DNA of 64,000 nucleotides, from contig NZ_CP109450.1 of assembly GCF_041438865.1 (NCBI RefSeq), positions 4,016,501 to 4,080,500 on the forward strand, read 5' to 3'. Of the stretch, positions 31,635 to 39,863 are shown in pieces. A program made the translations under genes and the position numbers. The notes under the pieces are model-generated. The model saw nothing but the letters and a program-made list of their open reading frames with translations. It was not told the origin of the DNA and searched no databases. Position 1 is the first letter of the stretch; every line of letters begins with the position of its first letter. This stretch comes from Streptomyces sp. NBC_01471. Lineage in GTDB: Bacteria > Actinomycetota > Actinomycetes > Streptomycetales > Streptomycetaceae.

Positions 31635-32603
31635 ATGGTGACTGCGGCCGACCGTGCGAAGGGTTCCGCACGGACCAGTGTCTGGCTGGGCGGAAAGGCG
31701 ACCCGTACCCGCAGAACGGACCAGCCGGCCGGGCTCGACCTGGACAAGATCACCGCGGCGACGGTCCGGCTGCTGGACTCCGAGGGCCTCGCGAAGTTCT
31801 CCATGCGCCGTCTCGCCGCCGAACTGGGCGTGACCGCCATGTCGGTCTACTGGTACGTGGACACCAAGGACGACCTCCTCGAACTGGCCCTGGACGCGGT
31901 GATGGGCGAACTGGTGCTGCCCACAACCGAGGACGAGCCCGAGCCCCGGCCCGACGGCCGGCCCGCTGACGAACCTGACGAACCTGACGACGCACACGCG
32001 TCCACCGGATCCACCGGCGCACGTGCGTCCACCGGATCCACCGGATCGGTCAATTCCACTGGACCGGCCGATTCCACTGGACCGGCCGATTCCACCGGCC
32101 CGTTGGACCCCACCGATCCGGCCCGCTCGACCGATGGCGAAGCCGACTGGCGGCTTCAGCTGCGCCGCCTCGCCGCCGGATACCGCGGCGTCCTGGTGCG
32201 TCACCCCTGGGTCTCGCCGCTCGTCGGTGTGTTCCTCAACATCGGCCCGCACGCGGTGAAGTTCGCGGCGGCGTCCCAGGACGTGATGCGCAGTGCCGAT
32301 CTGCCGCTGCGCGGCCAGACCGGCGGCCTCGCCGCCGTCTTCCAGTTCGTCTACGGATTCGGCACCGTCGAGGGCCACTTCAGGGACCGCTGCGCACGGG
32401 CCGGGATGACCCAGGACGAGTACCACCAGCACGCGATGGGCCACATCAGCGAACAGCCCTCCCTGCGCCGGACGTTCGAACAGGCCCAGGACGTGATGGC
32501 GGCACGCGGCGGTGACACGGTCGAGGAGATGCGGGAGCGCGACTTCGACTTCGCGCTCGACCTGCTGATCGCGGGCATCGAGGCCAAACGCGGAGAAGGC
32601 TGA
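31635..32603 (+). CDS. TetR-family repressor with Ser-Thr-Gly-rich insert
   Basis: A 322-aa regulator. A 35-residue basic N-terminal extension precedes the HTH (about 35-85: ITAATVRLLDSEGLAKFSMR, LAAELGVTAMSVYWYVDTKD). The ligand domain is TetR_C-like (WRLQLRRLAAGYRGVLVRHP onward). Between them lies a low-complexity segment of about 60 residues (112-170) built from STGSTG and DSTGPA repeats, which is not part of normal TetR folds. GTAGGAGG precedes the ATG. It probably controls the upstream pump through the 29901 palindrome. Confidence 0.88.
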   Translation: MVTAADRAKGSARTSVWLGGKATRTRRTDQPAGLDLDKITAATVRLLDSEGLAKFSMRRLAAELGVTAMSVYWYVDTKDDLLELALDAVMGELVLPTTEDEPEPRPDGRPADEPDEPDDAHASTGSTGARASTGSTGSVNSTGPADSTGPADSTGPLDPTDPARSTDGEADWRLQLRRLAAGYRGVLVRHPWVSPLVGVFLNIGPHAVKFAAASQDVMRSADLPLRGQTGGLAAVFQFVYGFGTVEGHFRDRCARAGMTQDEYHQHAMGHISEQPSLRRTFEQAQDVMAARGGDTVEEMRERDFDFALDLLIAGIEAKRGEG

Positions 32604-32618
32604 AGAACAGCTGCCCCT

Positions 32619-32666
32619 CCCGGTGGTGTCAGCTGTCCTCGGCCCGGTGGTGTCAGCTGTCCTCGG
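32619..32666. repeat. 24-bp tandem duplication across a stop codon
   Basis: Two identical units, 32619-32642 and 32643-32666. The stop codon of the F420/PPOX gene (32653-32655) lies in the second unit; the first unit repeats it downstream in the direction of transcription. Confidence 0.85.
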
Positions 32667-33123
32667 CCAGCCGGGCCGGGAAGCCGCCGGTCGCGATCGG
32701 GCTCCACCGCTCCGGCGTGATCCGGATGATCGACTTGCCCTGCTTGACCATGGCCGCGCGGTACTCGTCCCAGTCCGGGTGCTCACCGGAGATGGTGCGG
32801 AAGTACTCCACCAGCGGTTCCACCGAGTCCGGCGAGTCGATGACCTCGCCCGCTCCGTCGACCTGGACCCACGGGCCGTTCCACTCGTCCGACAGGACGA
32901 TGACGCTCACCCGGGCGTCGCGCCGGACATTGCGGGTCTTGGCGCGCTCGGGGTAGGTCGACAGGACGATCCGCCCCGCGTCGTCCACCCCGCAGGTCAG
33001 CGGGGAGCCCTGGGGGCGGCCGTCGGAGCGGGTGGTGAGCAGGATCGCCCGGTGCCTGGGGCGTACGAAGTCGAGCAGCTCGGGCAGGTCCACAGGGGTG
33101 TTGGTCGCGATGTTGGGTGCCAT
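32653..33123 (-). CDS. PPOX-class F420-dependent oxidoreductase
   Basis: A 156-aa split-barrel flavin/deazaflavin protein. LLTTRSDGRPQGSPLTCGVD, VLSTYPERAKTRNVRRDARV and VQVDGAGEVIDSPD are typical of PNPOx-like F420H2-binding enzymes of actinobacteria. Reaction probably F420H2-dependent reduction; substrate not known. ATG 33123 chosen at the start of MAPNIATNTPVDLP; longer in-frame reading has no homology pattern. Confidence 0.85.
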   Translation of the reverse strand: MAPNIATNTPVDLPELLDFVRPRHRAILLTTRSDGRPQGSPLTCGVDDAGRIVLSTYPERAKTRNVRRDARVSVIVLSDEWNGPWVQVDGAGEVIDSPDSVEPLVEYFRTISGEHPDWDEYRAAMVKQGKSIIRITPERWSPIATGGFPARLAEDS

Positions 33124-33290
33124 GGCTGCACGATACGTCGCACCACGCGGCCCGGCCCGGCGGACGCGGGCAGCGGAAAGCCCGGCCCCGCAGCGCAAGG
33201 AGTGACGCGCTGTGGGGCCGGGCGAAGTCCGTCAGGACCGTGCGGTCCGTGCGGTCCGTGCTGGACCGTCGATCGGGCCGGTGCCGCCGG

Positions 33291-34109
33291 TCACACGGCC
33301 GGCAGCGAGTCGCCCTGGACGGCCTGGATGTCCAGCTCGACCTTGAGCGTCGTGCCGATGGCCGAGATACCCGCCTGGACGACCTGGTTGTAGTTCATCC
33401 TGAAGTCCTCGCGGCGCAGTTCGGCCGTCGCGTGGAAGGCCGCGCGCACGCCGCCCCACGGGTCGGGGCCCGTGCCCAGGTAGCTCAGGTTCAGGTCGAC
33501 CTCGCGGGCGACGCCGTGCAGGGCCAGTTCACCGTGGACCGTCCAGCGGTCCGGTCCCGCGGGGGTGATCCCGGTGCTGCTGTAGGTGATCTGCGGGTAG
33601 CTCTCGACGTCCAGGAAGTCCGCGGACTTCAGATGGCCGTCGCGCATACCGTTGCCCGTGTCGATCGAGGCCGTCGCGATGACCGCCTCCACCCGTGACT
33701 TCTCGACGTCCTCAGCGATCTCGATGCGTCCCACGAACTCCGTGAACCGGCCGTGCACGCTGGAGATCCCCAGGTGCTGGGCGACCGCGCCCACCGACGA
33801 GTGCGCCGGGTCCAGCGTCCAGGTGCCCGGCGGCGGGAGTTCCACGCCGCCCTGCCTGGCCAGTACCACGGTGCCGACATCGGCACGGCCGCTCGCCGTG
33901 ACGAACGCCGTGGACGCGGCGGGCGCGTAACCGACGGCCGTCACGATCACGGTGTGCGGGCCGGGGGCCAGGGCCGCGTCCGCGCTCACCGTGCCGTCCT
34001 CGCCCACCTGCGCCCGCAGTACCTGGGCGCCGGTCATGTCGGTCACGGTCACCACGGCGTGCTGGACCGCCCAGCCGTCGCGCGTCCGTACCTGTGCGCG
34101 AAGTCCCAT
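33291..34109 (-). CDS. YceI-family protein with N-terminal carboxypeptidase-regulatory-like domain
   Basis: A 272-aa protein. Residues 1-85 form a transthyretin-like/CnaB-type beta domain (GWAVQHAVVTVTDMTGAQVL, then GPHTVIVTAVGYAPA). Residues about 95-270 are YceI, a lipocalin-like beta-barrel that holds isoprenoid-type ligands: WTLDPAHSSVGAVAQHLG, VHGRFTEFVG, SADFLDVESYPQITYSS and LALHGVAREVDLNL. No signal peptide is seen. The same extra domain type is repeated three times on the efflux pump gene upstream, so the two proteins probably work together. Confidence 0.88.
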   Translation of the reverse strand: MGLRAQVRTRDGWAVQHAVVTVTDMTGAQVLRAQVGEDGTVSADAALAPGPHTVIVTAVGYAPAASTAFVTASGRADVGTVVLARQGGVELPPPGTWTLDPAHSSVGAVAQHLGISSVHGRFTEFVGRIEIAEDVEKSRVEAVIATASIDTGNGMRDGHLKSADFLDVESYPQITYSSTGITPAGPDRWTVHGELALHGVAREVDLNLSYLGTGPDPWGGVRAAFHATAELRREDFRMNYNQVVQAGISAIGTTLKVELDIQAVQGDSLPAV

Positions 34110-34144
34110 TCCCGTTCTCTCTCCTTCAAAAAAGTGGGCCCCGG

Positions 34145-34222
34145 GCGGTGGTGGCGGGCCGTCCCCTGCCCGCCACCACCGCGTCCGGGGCTTGAAGGGG
34201 CCCGGCCTGACCGGGCCCCTTC
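34145..34222. terminator. Double hairpin between efflux pump and YceI genes
   Basis: Two perfect stems: 15 bp at 34145-34159/34168-34182 and 12 bp at 34194-34205/34211-34222. The second resembles a terminator after the leftward pump gene, and the first lies 35 bp before the YceI start. They may end or attenuate read-through. Confidence 0.6.
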
Positions 34223-34253
34223 GCGCCCCGCATCCGCTGGGGCAGCCTGGTGA

Positions 34254-36785
34254 CTACTCGCCCGGGTGGGCCAGTTCGATGTCGTGTCCGTCGGTGCCGC
34301 TTCCCGCGACGGTCAACGAGCCCGCAACCGGCGGGTAACCCGTCGCGATGACCGTGTACTCGCCCGAGTTGAGGTCGGCGAAGCCGTAGGCTCCGTCGCT
34401 CCCGGTGGTCGCGGTGGCCACCACGTTGCCCGCGGCGTCCACGAGCGTCACCCGGGCGTCGGGCAGCGGGCGCCGGTCGGCTCCGCCGCGTACGACACCC
34501 TGGACCAGCGAGCCGGACTCCAGCGCGACCTCGATACGGGTCACACCCTGGCCGCCGACGTCGACCGGCAGGGCCATCGGCCGGAAGCCGGTCGCGTTCA
34601 CCGCGACGGTCACCGGGCCGGGGATCATCTCGCTGAACGTGAACTCGCCCTGCGCACCGGACTTGCCGGTGGCCAGCACGTCGCCGCGCACATCGGTGAC
34701 GACGACCATCGCGCCCTCGACGTTGCCGCCGTCGGCGGACCGCACGAATCCGGCGAGACCGCTCGTACCGGAGAGGAGGATGTCGTACGACAGCGCCTCG
34801 TCCCCGACGGACACGGTGGAGGCCTGCGGCTGGAAGCCGTCGGCGGAGGCGATCAGGACGTACGAGCCGGAGCTCGGCGCGTCCACCGCGTATCCGCCGT
34901 CTCCCTGCGCGACCGCGCGGCCCAGCTGGCGCCCGGCCAGCGAGATCAGTGTGACGGCCGCCTGGCCGACCGGTGCGCCCTCGGCGCCCCTGACGACACC
35001 GTGGATTGTGATACCTGGAGTGGGGGCGGACTGCATCGGCATCGTCTCCTCAGTGGTCGGGCCACTCCAGGACGGAGTGGCGGGGGCCGGTCGGGGGCCG
35101 GCCGGAACGGCGTTGACAGGAACAGTCTCCGCCACCGCCGCCGGGACGGCGTCGGCGGGTACGTCCTGCTCGGGTGCGCCCACGGCGCGAGTCCGCAGCG
35201 GGACCTCCTTGATGAAGAGCGTCACCAGGAACGCGAGCAGCGCGCACGCGGCCGCGTACAGGAAGACATTGGCGACGCCGTGTCCGTACGCGCTCTCCAT
35301 GATGGAGCGCAGCGGCTCCGGCAGGGCCTTGAGGTTGGGGACCGATCCGTCGCCCATGCCCTTTCCGGCCAGTGCCGCGCCCTTCGGGCCGAGGTCGTGC
35401 AGGCCGTCCGTGACGAAGTGGGTGACCCGGTTGGCGAGCACCGCGCCCAGCGCCGAGACGCCGACCGCACCACCGAGGGAGCGGAAGAACGAGACGGTGG
35501 AGGACGCCGAACCGAGGTCCTTCTGGGAGACCTGGTTCTGCGTGCAGAGCACCAGGTTCTGCATCATCATGCCGATGCCGAGACCCATCAGGGCCATGAA
35601 GATCGCCACGTGCCAGTACGTGGTGTCGTACCGGATGGTGGAGAGCAGGCCGAGCCCGGCGGTCACCAGCACACCACCGCTGACCAGCCAGATCTTCCAC
35701 TTTCCGGTCCGGGTGATGAACTGCCCCGAGACGGTCGACGAGATGAACAGACCACCGATCATCGGGATCGTCATCACACCGGACATCGTCGGCGACTTGC
35801 CGCGCGCCAGCTGGAAGTACTGGCTGAAGAAGACGGTGCCGGAGAACATCGCGACACCGACGAACAGCGAGCCGATCGAGGCGAGGGTGATCGTCGGGTT
35901 GCGGAAGAGCCGCAGCGGGATGATCGGCTCGCTCGCCTTGGTCTCGACGAGCATGAAGAGCAGCCCCAGGACGATCGAGCCGCCGACCATGGCGGCCGTC
36001 TGCCAGGACATCCAGTCGTACTTGTCGCCGGCGAACGTGATCCAGACCATCAGCAGGGACACGGCGGCGGCGATGAAGAACGCGCCGCCCCAGTCGACCT
36101 TGACCTCCCGCTTGGTGACCGGGAGCTTCAGGGTCTTCTGCAGAACGATCAGCGCGATGATCGCGAAGGGCACACCGACGTAGAAGCACCAGCGCCAGCC
36201 GAGCCAGCTGGTGTCCGTGATGACACCGCCGAGCAGCGGCCCTGCGACGGTCGCGACGGCGAAGGTGGCGCCGAGGTAACCGCTGTACCGGCCCCGCTCA
36301 CGCGGGGAGATCATCGCGGCCATGACGATCTGCGCGAGGGCGGAGAGACCGCCGACACCGATGCCCTGGACGACACGGAAGATGATCAGCGTCGACGAGT
36401 TCTGCGAGAGCCCGGCGGCGGCCGAGCCCAGGACGTAGATGACCAGGGCTATCTGGACGAGCAGCTTCTTGCTGAACAGGTCCGAGAGCTTGCCCCAGAG
36501 GGGGGTCGTCGCCGTCATCGCCAGCAGGGAGGCGGTGACGACCCAGGTGTACGAGGACTGGCTGCCGTGCAGATCGGAGACGATCTTCGGGAGCGCGTTC
36601 GTGACGATCGTCGACGACAGGATCGCGACGAACATCCCGAGCAGCAGGCCCGACAGGGCCTCCATGATCTGCCGGTGGGTCATCGGCGCACTGCCGTCGG
36701 GGGCGGGATTTCCCCCGTGGGGGGCGGGATTCCCCCCGTGCTTGGCGTGGCCGCCCCGCACACCGGCCGGTGTGGTCGTAGCCAT
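34254..36785 (-). CDS. DHA2 MFS transporter fused to three carboxypeptidase-regulatory-like domains
   Basis: An 843-aa fusion. Residues about 35-530 are a 14-TM DHA2 pump: AILSSTIVTNALPKIVSDLH (motif D1 region), LWGKLSDLFSKKLLVQI (motif A), ATVAGPLLGGVITD (motif C). After a linker, residues about 590-843 are three transthyretin/CnaB-like beta domains starting ITIHGVVRGAEGAPVGQAAV, GLAGFVRSADGGNVEGAMVV and SLVQGVVRGGADRRPLPDAR. The N-terminus has a short GGNPAP repeat. Pump plus this tail is unusual. It is divergently linked to nothing but follows the MarR gene in the same direction, so MarR probably controls it. Confidence 0.9.
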   Translation of the reverse strand: MATTTPAGVRGGHAKHGGNPAPHGGNPAPDGSAPMTHRQIMEALSGLLLGMFVAILSSTIVTNALPKIVSDLHGSQSSYTWVVTASLLAMTATTPLWGKLSDLFSKKLLVQIALVIYVLGSAAAGLSQNSSTLIIFRVVQGIGVGGLSALAQIVMAAMISPRERGRYSGYLGATFAVATVAGPLLGGVITDTSWLGWRWCFYVGVPFAIIALIVLQKTLKLPVTKREVKVDWGGAFFIAAAVSLLMVWITFAGDKYDWMSWQTAAMVGGSIVLGLLFMLVETKASEPIIPLRLFRNPTITLASIGSLFVGVAMFSGTVFFSQYFQLARGKSPTMSGVMTIPMIGGLFISSTVSGQFITRTGKWKIWLVSGGVLVTAGLGLLSTIRYDTTYWHVAIFMALMGLGIGMMMQNLVLCTQNQVSQKDLGSASSTVSFFRSLGGAVGVSALGAVLANRVTHFVTDGLHDLGPKGAALAGKGMGDGSVPNLKALPEPLRSIMESAYGHGVANVFLYAAACALLAFLVTLFIKEVPLRTRAVGAPEQDVPADAVPAAVAETVPVNAVPAGPRPAPATPSWSGPTTEETMPMQSAPTPGITIHGVVRGAEGAPVGQAAVTLISLAGRQLGRAVAQGDGGYAVDAPSSGSYVLIASADGFQPQASTVSVGDEALSYDILLSGTSGLAGFVRSADGGNVEGAMVVVTDVRGDVLATGKSGAQGEFTFSEMIPGPVTVAVNATGFRPMALPVDVGGQGVTRIEVALESGSLVQGVVRGGADRRPLPDARVTLVDAAGNVVATATTGSDGAYGFADLNSGEYTVIATGYPPVAGSLTVAGSGTDGHDIELAHPGE

Positions 36786-36821
36786 GGAATTCCTTTGCTT
36801 CTACTGACGCGGTGATACGCG

Positions 36822-37331
36822 TTACGCGGGTGATACGCGGGTCTGTGCGGATGTACGGGTCTGCTCGTGCGCCCGGATCTGCTCGTGGTGTCCGGCCCAG
36901 GCCCTGCAGTTGCCGAAGCTGGCGCGCAGGCGTTCCAGGAGCACGTTGAGCTGCCCGACCTCGTCGTCGGACCAGTCGCTGAGGGTGCGAGCGAGGGATT
37001 CGATGTGTCGCTCGGCGAGCACGCCGAGCATGTCGTTGCCTGCGGCGGTGAGCCGCAGGATGCGGGAGCGCCGGTCGGCGGGGTCCGGAGACCGCTCGAT
37101 CCAGCCGCGCTCCGCGACGTGAGCCACATGGCGACTGGTGACCGACATGTCCACGGCGAGCAATTCGGCGAGCCTGCTCATCCGCATCTCGCCGTGCCGG
37201 CCCAGCAGGGACAGCACGGCGGCCGACCCGGTCGGGCATTCAGGCGGGAGGATGCGGGAGAGACCGCGCTTGATGGCGCCGATGGCACTCAGCTGCCTGG
37301 CCAGTTCTTCGTACTGACTCTGCGCTGCCAC
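36822..37331 (-). CDS. MarR-family regulator
   Basis: A 169-aa winged-helix repressor: MRMSRLAELLAVDMSVTSRH (HTH), VAHVAERGWIERSPDPADRR (wing) and a C-terminal dimer helix. Of two in-frame GTG codons, 37331 is preferred because GGGAGG lies 5 nt before it; the one at 37337 overlaps that site. It heads the MarR, pump, YceI set, and two matching palindromes lie just upstream. Confidence 0.9.
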   Translation of the reverse strand: MAAQSQYEELARQLSAIGAIKRGLSRILPPECPTGSAAVLSLLGRHGEMRMSRLAELLAVDMSVTSRHVAHVAERGWIERSPDPADRRSRILRLTAAGNDMLGVLAERHIESLARTLSDWSDDEVGQLNVLLERLRASFGNCRAWAGHHEQIRAHEQTRTSAQTRVSPA

Positions 37332-37369
37332 GGGCACCTCCCTGTGGGCTGTCTGTGAGCTCTCTATGT

Positions 37370-37412
37370 TGTTGCTTCAGGCAACATTAAAGCCGTTGGT
37401 TGCTGCAGGCAA
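37370..37412. promoter_or_regulatory. Paired MarR-type operators
   Basis: TGTTGC-TTCAG-GCAACA (37370-37386) is a perfect 6-bp palindrome with 5-nt spacer; TTGC-TGCAG-GCAA (37400-37412) is a shorter copy. Both share TTGCYKCAGGCAA and sit 39-81 bp before the MarR start, fitting autoregulation. Confidence 0.6.
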
Positions 37413-37554
37413 ATGAAATAGTGCCAGGAAGGGCAAAGGGAACGCAAAATATCCGCAAGCGTGAGGTCAACGAGGTGACGGAAGGGTGTTCGGAAGGTGT
37501 CGCCCTCCGGCCTGGGGTTGGGCGGAACCGCAGGGTTCGCTAGGGTCCTGCCTC

Positions 37555-37776
37555 ATGGCACACAACCCCCAAGCGCCCCAAGGCCCCGAGGGCAACCACG
37601 ATCCTGCGGGCAGCACTCAGATGTTCCGCGCCTTTGTCGACGACGGCGCACCGCAGGGCGCCGCCCGGCCCGCGGCCGCTCCGCAGCAGCAGTCGGGCCC
37701 GAGGATCGGCGTGATCGCCGGGGTCATCGCGGTGATCGTGGTGCTGGCCGCCGTCGCGTTCCTCGCGCTGGGCTGA
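37555..37776 (+). CDS. Small tail-anchored membrane protein
   Basis: A 73-aa protein with a polar Pro/Gln/Ala-rich head (MAHNPQAPQGPEGNHDPAGS) and one C-terminal transmembrane segment (IGVIAGVIAVIVVLAAVAFL). Conserved-looking in Streptomyces near the sigma pair; function unknown. Start ATG follows a plausible region but no strong ribosome site. Confidence 0.7.
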   Translation: MAHNPQAPQGPEGNHDPAGSTQMFRAFVDDGAPQGAARPAAAPQQQSGPRIGVIAGVIAVIVVLAAVAFLALG

Positions 37777-37842
37777 GTCTTCCAGCCGTCCCGTTTCCTT
37801 CGCCGCAGGCCCGGGCGCGTCCCGACTCCGGTCCGTCCGGGG

Positions 37843-38685
37843 TCATTTCCAGCTGACCGAGACCTTCCGGGTCTCTATGTGCATTCCCAGCGGTACCCGC
37901 CAGTCGTCCACGCACACGGTGTACGTCTTCGACTTGGCCGCACCGGCGGCGATCGGCCCCGGCAGCGGCTGAGCCGACGTCCGGGTCGCCCAGTCCACTC
38001 CGAGCCCGCCGATGATGTGCGTCGAGAAAGTGACCGTGCCCGAAGCGACCGGTGAACCACCGGTGTTGCTGAAGCGCACGGTCACTTTCTCGCACCAGCG
38101 CTTGTCCGTCGCGGCACGGGACGGAGCGCCGGCCTTGAGTACGGCGGGCCCTGCCGGAGGGGTGGGCGAGGTGCTGCCCGGTCCGCTGCCGGACCCCCCG
38201 GTGGAGCCCGAAGAGGGTTTCCCGGAGCCGGACTTGGGCGGGGTGGGGGCGCTGCCGCCGCCGGTGTGGCCGGGTGGGCCCGGGGTGGCTGGTCCGTGTG
38301 ATCCGTCCGGACCGTCCGGTGTCCGCGAGGCGCCTGCTGCTCCTGTGCCGCCCGAGGTTCCCGCACCGGCCGTATCCGGCTGCTGGTGCGCGGAGTTGGC
38401 CCCGCCGGGCGCGGAGGGGCCCTGTGCGCCCTCACCGGCCGCGGAGTCACCGGGGCCGGGGGTCGTCCTCCCCGCGCTGTGCCCTGCGGGCGCTCCCGGC
38501 CCGTCCAGGGGCGTCAGGGTGACGTTCCCGGAGGGCGGTACGGGTGTGGTGAGTGCCTGCCCGGCGCCCGCGGCGCCGACGGCGGCATAGCCGTGGTGTG
38601 CGGTGCCGCCCGCGCAAGCGGCCACCAGGCCGCCCAGGCAGAGGGCCGTTGCGGTGGCGGCGATGGCCGCGTGCTGGCGTCGCAT
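37843..38685 (-). CDS. Secreted lipoprotein, hypothetical
   Basis: A 280-aa protein with a lipoprotein signal (lipobox LVAAC, Cys24). A long Gly/Pro/Ser/Thr-rich linker (about 30-180) leads to a C-terminal beta-sandwich-like domain (about 190-280): KRWCEKVTVRFSNTGGSPV, SGTVTFSTHIIGGLGVDW and TYTVCVDDWRVPLG, with two Cys that could pair. The domain looks like a carbohydrate-binding or Ig-type module presented on the cell surface. Ligand unknown. Confidence 0.75.
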   Translation of the reverse strand: MRRQHAAIAATATALCLGGLVAACAGGTAHHGYAAVGAAGAGQALTTPVPPSGNVTLTPLDGPGAPAGHSAGRTTPGPGDSAAGEGAQGPSAPGGANSAHQQPDTAGAGTSGGTGAAGASRTPDGPDGSHGPATPGPPGHTGGGSAPTPPKSGSGKPSSGSTGGSGSGPGSTSPTPPAGPAVLKAGAPSRAATDKRWCEKVTVRFSNTGGSPVASGTVTFSTHIIGGLGVDWATRTSAQPLPGPIAAGAAKSKTYTVCVDDWRVPLGMHIETRKVSVSWK

Positions 38686-38800
38686 CGCGCCAGTGTCTCT
38701 GACGGACCGTCAATTAGGAACCCGGCGGGAGTGGGAGAAGCGGAGGAGCCCGGAGACGGCCGAGCCCCGCCTGTTCCTGTGCGTTCCCGCCGGATTCCGC

Positions 38801-39652
38801 CTACTCCCCGATCAGGCCCTCCCGCAGCTGTGCCAGCGTCCGCGTGAGCAGCCGGGACACATGCATCTGGGAGATGCCCACCTCTTCGCCGATCTGCGAC
38901 TGCGTCATGTTCGCGAAGAACCGCAGCATGATGATCTGCCGTTCCCGCGCGGGCAGTCTGGCCAGCAGCGGCTTGAGGGACTCCCGGTACTCGACCCCCT
39001 CCAGCGCCGTGTCGTCGTAGCCGAGACGGTCCGCCAGGGACCCCTCGCCCCCGTCGTCCTCGGGGGAGGGCGAGTCGAGCGAGGACGCGGTGTACGCGTT
39101 GCCCACCGCGAGCCCGTCGACCACGTCCTCCTCCGATACGCCCAGGGCCAGGGCGAGTTCGGGAACGGTGGGTGAACGGTCGAGCTTCTGGGCCAGTTCG
39201 TCACTGGCCTTGGTCAGCGCGAGCCGCAGCTCCTGGAGGCGGCGCGGTACCCGTACCGACCACGAGGTGTCGCGGAAGAAGCGCTTGATCTCGCCGACGA
39301 TGGTCGGCATCGCGAACGTCGGGAATTCCACGCCCCGTTCGCAGTCGAACCGGTCGATGGCCTTGATCAGGCCGATCGTGCCGACCTGGACGATGTCCTC
39401 CATCGGCTCGTTCCGGCTGCGGAACCTGGCCGCCGCGTAACGCACCAGCGGCAGGTTGAGCTCGATCAGTGTGTCCCGTACGTAGGTGCGCTCCGGGCTG
39501 TCCGGTTCCTGGGAGGCCAGCACGGCGAGCCGCAGGAAGAGGGAGCGGGACAGAGTGCGGGTGTCGATGGCGCCTGAGCTCGGCAATTCGGAGCTGAGTG
39601 TCTCCGGTGCGTCTTTCGTGAGCACCTTCGAGCTGCCCTGTTCTGCGGACAT
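38801..39652 (-). CDS. sigN: RNA polymerase sigma factor, SigB/SigF type (SigN position)
   Basis: A 283-aa group 3 sigma factor. Region 2 has LPLVRYAAARFRSRNEPMED, VQVGTIGLIKAIDRFD and FPTFAMPTIVGEIKRFFRDT; region 3 and region 4 (QIGEEVGISQMHVSRLLTRT) follow. It belongs to the stress/sporulation sigma family. In S. coelicolor sigN and sigF are adjacent in this order and near upp, and the gene order here agrees, so the symbol rests on synteny. No anti-sigma gene is adjacent. Confidence 0.8.
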   Translation of the reverse strand: MSAEQGSSKVLTKDAPETLSSELPSSGAIDTRTLSRSLFLRLAVLASQEPDSPERTYVRDTLIELNLPLVRYAAARFRSRNEPMEDIVQVGTIGLIKAIDRFDCERGVEFPTFAMPTIVGEIKRFFRDTSWSVRVPRRLQELRLALTKASDELAQKLDRSPTVPELALALGVSEEDVVDGLAVGNAYTASSLDSPSPEDDGGEGSLADRLGYDDTALEGVEYRESLKPLLARLPARERQIIMLRFFANMTQSQIGEEVGISQMHVSRLLTRTLAQLREGLIGE

Positions 39653-39863
39653 GCCACCCCCTTGAGGTCGCGGACGGTCGCGGCGGACGCTCCCGTCGGA
39701 GGAACGCAGCCTCCACCTGAATACCGGAGGGTGGACTGCGGCAAACGCGGTTCCAGCAGAATGTCACATGTCGGCAACGCGCTGTAGCGCCAAGTCGACA
39801 AATCTGCGCCGGAAAGAGGGGGTGTGGGGCATTTGTGCTTCAGGTGCGGATCACCCGTACCGG

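Noticed and set aside
34266..36815. 849-codon plus-strand open frame opposite the efflux fusion
   Set aside because: It mirrors the DHA2-CnaB gene. The minus-strand frame has clear transporter motifs; this one reads as charged low complexity.
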